Source: JALXCH01 sp964495805 (GTDB taxonomy: Bacteria; Calditrichota; Calditrichia; RBG-13-44-9). From it: a DNA stretch of 58,808 nucleotides. The notes under the pieces are model-generated. The model saw nothing but the letters and a program-made list of their open reading frames with translations. It was not told the origin of the DNA and ran no database searches. Below are positions 8,940 through 17,072 of the stretch, piece by piece; the stretch's first letter is position 1; each line of letters starts with the position of its first letter. The position numbers and the translations under genes were made by a program. The DNA is taken from assembly GCA_964495805.1 (NCBI GenBank), contig CAZBWV010000017.1:1-58808 (forward strand). Direction: 5' to 3'.

Positions 8940-9812
8940 TTATTTTAAAATTTCCTCCAATTCCTTTTTTTCCGGTTCCGAAAGTCCGCTGATTGGAATC
9001 AGAAACCGACTGAGCATTTTGTACACTTCCACCAACTCGGGGTGATGCTCCCGGAGGTAGTTCAGATGAGAGCTCAAAGTTTCCACATCTCCCCGCTTGA
9101 TGGGCCCGGTCAGGGCGCCAGAGGTACCATGTTTGAGTACCTGCTCCACCGATGAAGTGAGCAACGGACTGAGCATATCGAAAATTTCGTTTTCCGGAAA
9201 TCCCTGTTGCTGAAGAATTTTCCGGCTCATCTCAGCCAGAGAAATGTAAAAATTCGCATAAATAACGCTGGCAATGTGAATGGCTTCTTTCTGTTCGATG
9301 GTGACTCGCTTGGTTTGATTACCGGTGTGGCTCAACAACTCGTCGAAAAACTCCAGCGCTTCGGAATCCCCCTCCATGTTAAACCAGATTTTGTTCAGAT
9401 AATGATTTTCGCGGGGATCTTCCGCAAACGCAAATACCGCATGCACCGCAGCTATCCGGGCTCCCTTTTTCCGAAGTGGTTCCAGAACAGTTGAAGGCAA
9501 TACGCCGGATAGGTGCCCGACAATTTTTTTAGTCCATTGCACGGGCAAAGTAGCAAGCTGATTTACCAATTCCGGTAAATGATCGTCCTGGACAAGTAGA
9601 AGCACCACATCGGACTGCTGCAATTTTTCCACCGAAAGGTTCTCTTCCAGAAACGACCAATTCAACCGTTCCCGCAGGAATTGCAAGCGTTCCGGCTTCC
9701 GTTCCACCAACGACAACACACGATATCCCCGGCGGGAAAGATAATAGGCAATGGAGGCGCCTGCTCTTCCGGCACCAATGATAAAAAACGAAGGATCCTG
9801 AACCAGCGTCAT
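8940..9812 (-). CDS. Rossmann-fold/DUF2520 dehydrogenase-like protein
   Basis: A 290-residue protein with an N-terminal NAD(P)-binding fold (FFIIGAGRAGASIAYYLSRRG, residues 8-28) and a C-terminal helical DUF2520 domain (about residues 150-270). The layout resembles ketopantoate or pyrroline-carboxylate reductases. The HLSGVLPSTVLEPLRKKGA segment after the Rossmann fold is typical of this family. The substrate is unknown. It follows the Glu-rich unknown protein with a 22-bp gap, so the two are likely co-transcribed. Confidence 0.78.
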   Translation of the reverse strand: MTLVQDPSFFIIGAGRAGASIAYYLSRRGYRVLSLVERKPERLQFLRERLNWSFLEENLSVEKLQQSDVVLLLVQDDHLPELVNQLATLPVQWTKKIVGHLSGVLPSTVLEPLRKKGARIAAVHAVFAFAEDPRENHYLNKIWFNMEGDSEALEFFDELLSHTGNQTKRVTIEQKEAIHIASVIYANFYISLAEMSRKILQQQGFPENEIFDMLSPLLTSSVEQVLKHGTSGALTGPIKRGDVETLSSHLNYLREHHPELVEVYKMLSRFLIPISGLSEPEKKELEEILK

Positions 9813-9834
9813 ATCTCTTTGATTTATCGGTGAA

Positions 9835-11118
9835 TTAAAATTCTTCTTTATTTACCAACCGGTCCTTGGGGAAATACCGGTTGTACACCAGATCAGAAAA
9901 TTCCAGCGCTTCTTTGGAATACGGATTGATTCCCGTTTGCAAAAACATCTCATCTATCGTGCTGGACGCTTCCTTCCAGGTGGGTAATCCGTTCAGGTAA
10001 TCCACGAACTGGGTGTATCGCGTTTCATCCTTATGAAAAATTTTCTTGATAAATTTTTTACGCTGTTTTCGGGTGATCAAACGGTGCAGATCTTCCAGTT
10101 TATCGCCTTTGATTTTTTCGGCCACTACTTCAGCCAGCTGGTCGGCAGCTGTGGCTGCCACTTCCGCAGGCGCTTCTACTCTCTCTTCTTCTTCCTCCTC
10201 CTCTTCCTCTTCTTCAACTTCCACTTCCTCCACGGGGGGTGCTTCTGACTTTGCCGTTACCACAATTTCTTCCACCTGAATTTCCGGTTTGGCCGTTTCC
10301 ATGTCGGCCACCTCTTCCAGGGAAGGTTCTTCGCGAGCAACCACCCGCCGTCGTTCGTGGCTGGTTTGACCCGTCTTGAGCAGCGTTTCCAGCTCGCTTA
10401 GAGTAATTTCCTCCGTCCCCACTTCCGCTTCCTTCTGAACCAGCAAAGCATAATCGTGAAGGTTACGGTCCCGCAGTGCCTGAAACAAAATGTCCATAGG
10501 AATGGAATCGGAGGCCGGGCGACCTTCATTTAAAAATTCAATAATCGTCTTTACCGTTTTGAGGGTGGTGGTTAACGGGTCTTTTCCGAAAACCTGGCGA
10601 TCAATTTCATCAATCAGCTCTTTGAACTGATTCTCAGAAATCTCGCGCAAATATTTTAAGTTGAAATAGTCCGTCAGGGCATCTTTGTAATACTGAAATT
10701 TATCGAAATATTTCAGCATGTCATACACATCCATGGTGGTAATAATAAAGTTGTCCTTGAACAGGAACTGGGTCAGCGTCTGGTGGGGCCGGATGAGATA
10801 ATCGCGCTCTAATTTAATGGCGCGTTCCAGCAAACGATTAAACTGGTTCAGATCGAATGTAGCCGTTTGCTTCAGAATGTCCAGAATTTTATCCACCAAC
10901 ACCCGAACTTCCGGTAAATCGTAATCGAATCGTTCGCTGGAGGAAAATTTATCCGCCTCTTCCCGAATCCAGATTTCCACTTCCTGATCGAAAAAGTGTT
11001 TGACCCATCCGGGAATATTCCGGGTTAGTAAATAGTTCAAAGGTACCTGAGTCATCTGGGGAGCCAGAACTTCTTTCTGTATTTTACTCTTGATATTGTC
11101 AACCACCCGTTCTAACAT
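9835..11118 (-). CDS. Unknown protein with an acidic Glu-rich linker
   Basis: I do not recognise this 427-residue protein. Residues 1 to about 230 look all-helical and charged. A disordered linker (about 255-325) holds an uninterrupted run of 11 or so glutamates inside a VEVEEEE...RVEAP stretch. A second compact region (about 330-427) has ITRKQRKKFIKKIFHKDET and an FVDYLNGLPTW motif. There is no signal peptide or membrane helix, so it should be cytoplasmic. The acidic tract is coded by mixed GAA and GAG codons, so it is not a simple DNA repeat expansion. The start at 11118 is preceded by AAGGA. Confidence 0.7.
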   Translation of the reverse strand: MLERVVDNIKSKIQKEVLAPQMTQVPLNYLLTRNIPGWVKHFFDQEVEIWIREEADKFSSSERFDYDLPEVRVLVDKILDILKQTATFDLNQFNRLLERAIKLERDYLIRPHQTLTQFLFKDNFIITTMDVYDMLKYFDKFQYYKDALTDYFNLKYLREISENQFKELIDEIDRQVFGKDPLTTTLKTVKTIIEFLNEGRPASDSIPMDILFQALRDRNLHDYALLVQKEAEVGTEEITLSELETLLKTGQTSHERRRVVAREEPSLEEVADMETAKPEIQVEEIVVTAKSEAPPVEEVEVEEEEEEEEEEERVEAPAEVAATAADQLAEVVAEKIKGDKLEDLHRLITRKQRKKFIKKIFHKDETRYTQFVDYLNGLPTWKEASSTIDEMFLQTGINPYSKEALEFSDLVYNRYFPKDRLVNKEEF

Positions 11119-11293
11119 ATGCGTATCCTTCTATTTTTTTGTTTATTTTAACATTTACGCACCAGTTTTGCAAGGGATAAAATCTTCCCATCCTGTCATA
11201 ATTCAATAAAAATTGCATTTTCTCCTGATTTCGTCCTAAATTACAAAAAGTTTAACGGGATTTTTGTTAGATGCATCAAACAGGTGACTCAGG

Positions 11294-11314
11294 AAACGCT
11301 CTTGTGCGTTTTTT
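11294..11314 (+). terminator. Terminator-like hairpin in the leader of the cysteine hydrolase gene
   Basis: AAACGC (11294-11299) pairs with GCGTTT (11306-11311) across the loop TCTTGT and runs into further T residues. It lies only 35 bp before the plus-strand gene at 11349, so it may be an attenuator rather than a gene-end terminator. The stem is short. Confidence 0.35.
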
Positions 11315-11348
11315 GAATGGCTTATGAAAACAAAAGGAGGAACTCCTA

Positions 11349-11972
11349 ATGACCCAAAAACTTTTCTGGGATGTGGATACCCAGTACGACTTCATGAAAA
11401 GTGATGGTAAATTGTATGTTCCTGAGGCGGAAAGTATCATTCCGATTCTGGAGAAGGTAACTCAATTTGCCCGTGACCATGAGATTCCCATCTGGGGGTC
11501 GGTGGATTATCATCAACCGGACGACCCGGAAATTTCTGACCAACCAGATTTTTACCAGACCTTTCCGCCCCACTGTTTACAGGGAACTTCAGGCTGGGAA
11601 AAGATTGAAGCAACCCGGCCGAAGAATCCCCTGTGGATTGATTCCCAACCCATTCCGGTGGAAAAACTTAAAGAGATGATTATCGCTCATCCCAACGAGG
11701 TGTTTTTCCGCAAACAGCGATTTGATGTGTTCACCAATCCCAACGTCATTCCCGCACTGGAAGTTATTCAACCGACAGAGATTTTTGTGTATGGCGTCGC
11801 ATTAGATGTATGTGATTATTATGCCATTGAGGGATTTTTGAAAATCGGCAGGTATCAGGTGGTGCTAATTGAGGATGCCACCAAACCGATACATCCTCAG
11901 AAAGCGGAAGAATTGCTTCGGGATTGGGAAAAACGCGGGGTCCGCATCATTCAATCTCATGAGCTAAAATAG
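11349..11972 (+). CDS. Isochorismatase/nicotinamidase-like cysteine hydrolase
   Basis: A 207-residue member of the cysteine hydrolase superfamily. The catalytic triad is visible: Asp in LFWDVDTQYDFM, Lys in VFFRKQRFDVF, and Cys in GVALDVCDYYAIEG. The metal site of classical nicotinamidases (Asp-x-His...His) is only partly kept: VDYHQPDDPE supplies Asp and His, but the second His is absent. The substrate is therefore unclear; nicotinamide is possible but not shown. AGGAGG precedes the ATG, and the next bases (CTCCT) could pair with it and mask it. Confidence 0.8.
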   Translation: MTQKLFWDVDTQYDFMKSDGKLYVPEAESIIPILEKVTQFARDHEIPIWGSVDYHQPDDPEISDQPDFYQTFPPHCLQGTSGWEKIEATRPKNPLWIDSQPIPVEKLKEMIIAHPNEVFFRKQRFDVFTNPNVIPALEVIQPTEIFVYGVALDVCDYYAIEGFLKIGRYQVVLIEDATKPIHPQKAEELLRDWEKRGVRIIQSHELK

Positions 11973-11982
11973 TCAGCTCCCG

Positions 11983-12624
11983 CTATGTTTGACTGGTCTG
12001 ACGGTAGTATTCACACCAGTCCTTGAGGGGACACACCTCGCAGCGGGGATTTTGCGCCCGGCAGATTTTGCGCCCGTGCCAGATGAGCCAGTGGTGAGCA
12101 GCCGACCACTCCTGACGGGGAATGTTCTCCATTAATTGCTGTTCGGTTTTCTCCACATTGGGCGCATTGGCTAACCCAATCCGATTGGAAACCCGAAACA
12201 CGTGGGTGTCCACCGCAATGGCATCCTGGTTAAATCCCACACTCAACACCACATTGGCTGTTTTGCGTCCCACTCCGGGGAGTTTAACCAGCTCCTGGCG
12301 AGTTTGGGGAACCTCTCCGTCGTATTTTTCCATCAGCATGCGGGACATGGCAATGATGTTTCGTGCTTTGTTCCGATACAATCCGATGGAACGAATCTCC
12401 TTCTCCAGCTCTTCCGGTGAGAGCCGGGCAAAAGCGGCAGCGTCGGGATATTTTCGGTATAGTTCCCGGGTAATCTTATTTACCTGCATATCCGTACTCT
12501 GGGCAGCTAACATGGTGGAAACCAGCAACTGAAACGGTGTCTGAAATTTCAATGCTGTTCCTGTGTTCCCGTACTCTTTCTTTAAAACTTTTAGCACTTC
12601 ACCAATCTCATCCCGGGTTAGCAT
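11983..12624 (-). CDS. nth: Endonuclease III (DNA glycosylase/AP lyase)
   Basis: A 213-residue base-excision repair enzyme that removes oxidised pyrimidines and cleaves the abasic site. The helix-hairpin-helix LPGVGRKTANVV carries the catalytic Lys, and VDTHVFRVSNRIG carries the catalytic Asp. The C-terminal 4Fe-4S ligands fit the C-x6-C-x2-C-x5-C spacing (CRAQNPRCEVCPLKDWC). AAAGGAAAGGAA lies before the ATG at 12624. Ten bp separate its stop from that of the convergent cysteine hydrolase gene. Confidence 0.97.
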   Translation of the reverse strand: MLTRDEIGEVLKVLKKEYGNTGTALKFQTPFQLLVSTMLAAQSTDMQVNKITRELYRKYPDAAAFARLSPEELEKEIRSIGLYRNKARNIIAMSRMLMEKYDGEVPQTRQELVKLPGVGRKTANVVLSVGFNQDAIAVDTHVFRVSNRIGLANAPNVEKTEQQLMENIPRQEWSAAHHWLIWHGRKICRAQNPRCEVCPLKDWCEYYRQTSQT

Positions 12625-12894
12625 GGAAGTTTCCTTTCCTTTAAATTCGATTCATCAACTTTCCAAATGGCACGTATAGAGCGGAATCGGGGAATGTAAA
12701 AAGGATCGGATAGGGAGATAAAGTGGACAGGGGAAACAGGGGGTAAGGAGAATCGGGAGAATAAAAGAAAAAGTTTGTGTGTGCATCCTGGGTGCTTTGC
12801 ATGTTCTGTGTAAGAACCTGTCGGCCATTTCGCTGCGCTGAATTTTGTTGCCTCATGTATTTGTTCTTCGATTTCCCCAGGTGCACTTCCATCC

Positions 12895-14925
12895 TTACTG
12901 ACCCTCTCCCAGCATCTCGTAAAACTCCTGTTCACTCAGTATGCGCACGCCCAGTTGTTGCGCTTTGCGATATTTGGAACCGGGGTCTGTGCCCACCACC
13001 ACGTAGTCCGTTTTACGGCTGACGCTGTTGCTCACCTTCCCGCCCCGCTGACGAACCAATTCGGCCGCTTCGTCCCGGGAATACCGGCTAAGGGCACCGG
13101 TAAACACGAACGTTTTACCGGCAAAGCGTTCGTCCGTTTGAGCCGGGGTCTCTTCTTCCCGGGTAAAGCGAACGCCTGCCCGGCGAAGCTTTTCAATCAC
13201 TTCCCGGTTGTGCGGATTGTTAAAGAACTGACGAATGCTGCTGGCGGTTTTCTCGCCAATGCCTTCAATTTCGGCCAGTTCTTCTTCCCGGGCTTGCATC
13301 AGTTCGTCTAAGGATTTGTATCGTTCTGCCAGGAGTCTGGCGGCGCCTTCGCCCACAAAGGGAATTCCCAGGGCAAAAATCAATCGTTCCAGTGGCTGCT
13401 GTTTGCTCTTTTCAATTGCCCGAATCAGATTCTCGGCACTTTTTTCACCCATCCGCTCCAGCCGGGCGATCTCTTCCTTTTTTAAATAGTACAGATCGCC
13501 GTAATCATGAATCAGGTCATTCTCCAGTAACAGGTCCACCACTTTTTCGCCCAATCCTTCAATGTCCATAGCTTTGCGGGAGGCAAAGTGTTCGATGCGG
13601 CGCGCTACCTGTGCGGGACAGGCCACATTTTCGCAGCGGAGTGCCACCTCACCGGGATGCTTAACCAGCGGAGAGTGACACACCGGACATTCCCGGGGCG
13701 GTTCGGTGGGTGGCAACCCTTGCGGACGTTTTTCCTTAACCACCCGAACCACCTTAGGGATGATATCCCCGCCTTTTTCCAGAATCACATAGTCGCCCAC
13801 CCGTACATCCAGCCGCTGAATTTCTTCCACATTGTGGAGTGTCGCACGGCTCACCGTGGTTCCCACTAACTGCACCGGCTCCAGAATAGCCACCGGGGTA
13901 ACCACGCCGGTGCGACCCACCTGCCACACAATCTCTTTCAATCGGGTTATTGCCTGCTCCGCTTTAAACTTAAAAGCAATTGCCCAGCGGGGACTCTTGG
14001 CGGTTGTTCCCAGTCGCTCCTGCTGCTCCAGACTATTCACCTTCACCACCACGCCATCGATGTCGTAAGGCAGCGTGTCCCGTTTCTCCTGCCATTCCCG
14101 CCAGAACGCTACCACCTCATCAATGTTGCGGCAAAGCCGGTAGTTCGGGTTTACAGGAAATTTTAGCTCCTCCAGCACTTTCAGGCTCTGATACTGAGAG
14201 GTGATCCGATGATTTTCGGCAAGCGGGTCAATCCAGTAGCAGAACATACGGAGATGCCGGCGTGCCACTTCCCGGGGGTCCTGTAACTTCAGTGAACCGG
14301 CGGCTGCATTGCGAGGGTTGGCAAAGGGCGGTTCTCCCGCAGCAAGCCGTTCTTCATTTAATTTCTCCAGGTCCTTGCGATACATGTACACCTCTCCCCG
14401 CACTTCGATGTTGGCCAGCACCGGATCGTTCGTTTCCAGCCGGAGGGGAATACTACGGATGGTCTTCACATTGTTGGTGACATCGTCCCCCTGTTCTCCG
14501 TCCCCGCGGGTGGCACCGCGCACCAGCAACCCGTCCTGATAGAGCAAACTCATAGCCACCCCGTCGATCTTGAGCTCGCACACATATTCATAGGACTCAC
14601 CCGGCTTCAGTAAGCTGCGTACCCGTCGGTCGAAATCGCGAACTTCCGCTTCATTATAAGTATTGGAAAGGCTCAACATGGGTTTGCGATGACGAACCAC
14701 CGGAAATTCTTTGGTAGGCTCTCCGCTGACCCGCTGAGTTGGAGAATCCGGGGTAATAAACTCCGGGTACTGACGTTCCAGCTCCTCCAGCCGCTTCATC
14801 AACATATCGTATTCGTAATCGGTAATCTCCGGCTGCGCCAGCACATAATACAGGTAATCATGACGGCGAATCTCCCGCCGCAATCGCTCAATCTCTTCCT
14901 TTATTTTATTTTTATCCCCGGACAT
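12895..14925 (-). CDS. ligA: NAD-dependent DNA ligase
   Basis: A 676-residue replicative ligase that seals nicks using NAD. The order is the Ia domain with the YYVLAQPEITDYEYD motif, the adenylation domain with the nucleophile Lys in ELKIDGVAMSLL (about residue 119), the OB fold, a four-Cys zinc finger (CPVCHSPL...CENVACPAQ), helix-hairpin-helix repeats and a C-terminal BRCT domain. The ATG at 14925 is chosen because AGGAGGTG precedes it; an in-frame GTG at 14937 lies inside that Shine-Dalgarno. The 270-bp spacer between it and nth (12625-12894) holds no recognised element. Confidence 0.98.
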   Translation of the reverse strand: MSGDKNKIKEEIERLRREIRRHDYLYYVLAQPEITDYEYDMLMKRLEELERQYPEFITPDSPTQRVSGEPTKEFPVVRHRKPMLSLSNTYNEAEVRDFDRRVRSLLKPGESYEYVCELKIDGVAMSLLYQDGLLVRGATRGDGEQGDDVTNNVKTIRSIPLRLETNDPVLANIEVRGEVYMYRKDLEKLNEERLAAGEPPFANPRNAAAGSLKLQDPREVARRHLRMFCYWIDPLAENHRITSQYQSLKVLEELKFPVNPNYRLCRNIDEVVAFWREWQEKRDTLPYDIDGVVVKVNSLEQQERLGTTAKSPRWAIAFKFKAEQAITRLKEIVWQVGRTGVVTPVAILEPVQLVGTTVSRATLHNVEEIQRLDVRVGDYVILEKGGDIIPKVVRVVKEKRPQGLPPTEPPRECPVCHSPLVKHPGEVALRCENVACPAQVARRIEHFASRKAMDIEGLGEKVVDLLLENDLIHDYGDLYYLKKEEIARLERMGEKSAENLIRAIEKSKQQPLERLIFALGIPFVGEGAARLLAERYKSLDELMQAREEELAEIEGIGEKTASSIRQFFNNPHNREVIEKLRRAGVRFTREEETPAQTDERFAGKTFVFTGALSRYSRDEAAELVRQRGGKVSNSVSRKTDYVVVGTDPGSKYRKAQQLGVRILSEQEFYEMLGEGQ

Positions 14926-15010
14926 TGTGACCTGCACCTCCTTTTCGGTTCTCTCTTTTCACTAAAATACGTTTTGAAAAATATCAAAAAATTATATAAA
15001 TTCAAATAGG

Positions 15011-15595
15011 ATGAAAAAGATTTGGTACATACTTCTGGCATTTGGATTGGCCTGCACCAATCCGTTCAGTACCCGAACACCGGAGGCGCCCACCGGCAAC
15101 CAAACCATCCAGCCGGTGAATAGCCTGCAAACCAACCCCGATTCCCTGCTGGCCAAACTGAAATATGCCTTTCGAGACCGCAACGTCAATTTTTACCTGG
15201 ATTGTCTGGCGGATGCGAACACTGTGCATCTGAATTTCACATTCGTACCCCAGCAGAACGAATCGTACCGTCTGGTGGCATGGACACGCCAGGACGAATA
15301 CAATTACTTCAATCGACTGGTCTCCAATAAAGATATTGAGAAAATCACTCTTCAAATTTACAATTTACGGCCGTGGAGCATCATCGGTTCCACGCAGGAT
15401 ACCATGCAAACGCGGTTCAATTACGAGATTGAACTGGATTTTAAAACCCGTCAGGAATATTACCGGGGTGAGAGCGTGTTTAAAGTGGTACGCTCCAGCC
15501 AATCGCTCTGGTACATTACCTACTGGGAAGACCTGGCTCTGAGTGCCGACCATGCCGACAGCACCTGGTCCACCTTAAAAGCAAACTATCGTTAA
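15011..15595 (+). CDS. Lipoprotein, NTF2-like fold suspected (copy 1 of a tandem pair)
   Basis: A 194-residue protein with a lipobox (ILLAFGLAC, acylated Cys at 15) followed by TNPF. The mature domain has helix then strands (DSLLAKLKYAFRDRNVNFYLDCL and QSLWYITYWEDLAL), which fits a small alpha+beta NTF2-like fold. That reading is an inference from pattern only. It is followed after one base by a shorter paralogue sharing the CTNPF start and the final Y-x-x-x-WEDL motif. It has no recognised catalytic residues. The Shine-Dalgarno is weak (AAATAGG right at the ATG). Confidence 0.7.
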   Translation: MKKIWYILLAFGLACTNPFSTRTPEAPTGNQTIQPVNSLQTNPDSLLAKLKYAFRDRNVNFYLDCLADANTVHLNFTFVPQQNESYRLVAWTRQDEYNYFNRLVSNKDIEKITLQIYNLRPWSIIGSTQDTMQTRFNYEIELDFKTRQEYYRGESVFKVVRSSQSLWYITYWEDLALSADHADSTWSTLKANYR

Positions 15596-15596
15596 C

Positions 15597-16106
15597 ATGA
15601 AAGCACTGGTTGTCATACCCGGGATGTTATTGGTCATACTGGCCCTGTCTTCCTGCACCAATCCGTTTGCGCCCGCACTGGCCGATGAGGACCAACCCCA
15701 CTCGCACCTTATCACCCAGCAAAAAACACCGGAAGAGGTCCTGCAAAACTTCCAGTACGCTTACACGTTTAAAGATTCGCTGGTGTATGCGGAAATATTG
15801 GACAGCACCTTCATCTTCCGTAGCATGAATTACAATGTGTATCCGCCCACTCCCATTGAGTGGGGACGGGATGTGGAACTGCGGACCACCGCCCGAATGT
15901 TCCGCTACTTCAGTACCCTGGATGTGGTTTGGAACACCATTCTACCGCTGGACACCACCCGGGAAAACCCGGAGTATAAAATCACTTACACCCTCACTCT
16001 GGATGGCGGACGCACCATTCCACCGCTCAACGGCGAAGTTCTTTTTAAGTTTATCCTGCGAAATAAAAAATATTATATTAGCCTGTGGGAAGACCTGAAA
16101 ATTTAA
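15597..16106 (+). CDS. Lipoprotein, paralogue of the preceding gene (copy 2)
   Basis: A 169-residue lipoprotein with lipobox ILALSSC, then TNPFAP. Like copy 1 it carries a helix (TPEEVLQNFQYAYTFKDSLV), a strand-rich middle, and ends ILRNKKYYISLWEDLKI, matching ITYWEDLAL in copy 1. The stop codon of copy 1 and this ATG are one base apart, so translation is coupled. The pair is best read as a tandem duplication with divergence. Function is unknown. Confidence 0.7.
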   Translation: MKALVVIPGMLLVILALSSCTNPFAPALADEDQPHSHLITQQKTPEEVLQNFQYAYTFKDSLVYAEILDSTFIFRSMNYNVYPPTPIEWGRDVELRTTARMFRYFSTLDVVWNTILPLDTTRENPEYKITYTLTLDGGRTIPPLNGEVLFKFILRNKKYYISLWEDLKI

Positions 16107-16120
16107 CAAAGGACGCATGA

Positions 16121-16849
16121 ATGAAACGACTTAGCATTCGACTGGATGAAATTGCCTATATACGCTCGGCACTGCAAAACGATGGATTTGACCCGGTGCA
16201 GGTGGCAGTACTGGCAGAAATTGCCGGTGCCAACGGCATTGTGGGTACCTACAGCGGAACCAAACAGGGTTTACAGGAACGGGACGTCCGTCTGTTAAAA
16301 GAAGTTCGCAAAACCTTCTTTAATTTACGCCTTCCCCTGGATGACGAAGCGATCCGGGTGGCACTGGACACGGTTCCCGATATGGTCACCTTTGTGCACC
16401 TGCCTGCAAACCGTTCCTCTCAGGCAGAACCGCTGGATATTTCCATAACGCTGGAAGACATCGAACAGTTTTTACCTGACCTGCAGGCCAACGGCATTTC
16501 CGTAGCGGTACTGATTACCCCGGAAATTGCCACCCTGCGCAACCTGACTAAAATTGCTGTGGATTATGTGGAATTCGACATTACCGCCTACACCAATGCA
16601 CCGGATGTAAATGATGAGCTGGTAGCATTGGACAAAATCAAATCGGCCACGGTCGCTGCAGTAAAGCTGGGACTGGGTGTCAACTGCTCGGGGCAGGTGC
16701 GTCTGGAACATCTGCCACCGCTGGCACGCATCCCCAGTGTGGAAGATATTGTGGTGGATTCTGCTTTTGTGCAAAGCGCCCTGTTATCTGGGGTCGAAAA
16801 AACCGTTCAGGAGTTCCTCCGGCACATTCGCGCGGCTGAGGTGGATTAA
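16121..16849 (+). CDS. PdxJ-like TIM-barrel protein lacking catalytic residues
   Basis: This 242-residue protein aligns along its whole length with pyridoxine 5'-phosphate synthase (PdxJ). Examples are LDEIAYIRSAL for the IDHIATLRNA region, DPVQVAVLAEIAGANGI for DPVQAAFIAEQAGADGI, and ERDVRLLKEV for DRDVRILRQT. Yet residues needed for catalysis in the E. coli enzyme (recalled from memory) are changed: the IDH His is Glu10, the HLRED His and Arg are Thr43 and Ser45, the NLEMA Glu is Arg70, the NAGHG His is Gly191, and the phosphate-loop GHAIIGR is DSAFVQS. It cannot be assumed to make PNP. An AAAGGA site lies 7 bp before the ATG. Confidence 0.8.
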   Translation: MKRLSIRLDEIAYIRSALQNDGFDPVQVAVLAEIAGANGIVGTYSGTKQGLQERDVRLLKEVRKTFFNLRLPLDDEAIRVALDTVPDMVTFVHLPANRSSQAEPLDISITLEDIEQFLPDLQANGISVAVLITPEIATLRNLTKIAVDYVEFDITAYTNAPDVNDELVALDKIKSATVAAVKLGLGVNCSGQVRLEHLPPLARIPSVEDIVVDSAFVQSALLSGVEKTVQEFLRHIRAAEVD

Positions 16850-16861
16850 GAAAAGGATTTT

Positions 16862-16930
16862 CCCTGCTTACGGAAGAGGGCTCGTGCAAACAGATTGCAC
16901 CCGGGGGAACATGCTTTCGGATAAGCAGGG
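16862..16930 (+). ncRNA. Possible structured leader RNA upstream of the NAD(P)H-hydrate repair gene
   Basis: CCCTGCTTA (16862-16870) pairs perfectly with TAAGCAGGG (16922-16930). A further six pairs (CGGAAG 16871-16876 with CTTTCG 16914-16919) continue the helix after a two-base bulge. Inside lies a hairpin, GTGCAA/TTGCAC (16884-16900). A competing local hairpin, TGCTT/AAGCA (912-916 with 923-927), would break the outer helix. The element sits 142 bp before the next ATG. I could not match it to a riboswitch class. It could also be a terminator-like fold for the upstream gene, though no T-run follows. Confidence 0.4.
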
Positions 16931-17072
16931 GGTACCAGAGACAATCCAGCAAAATCGAATGACGAACATTTTTTGCCGGGAATACACAGGGTGCAACGCC
17001 GCTATTTCCTGAACTCTTTCTATTCTCCTTCTGCGAAAATCTCTGCACTTTTATAAACACAGGAGGCCTGTT

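Noticed and set aside
12618..12935. Minus-strand reading frame (105 codons) between nth and ligA
   Set aside because: It overlaps the ends of both genes, has low-complexity composition and no ribosome site, so I read it as spacer.
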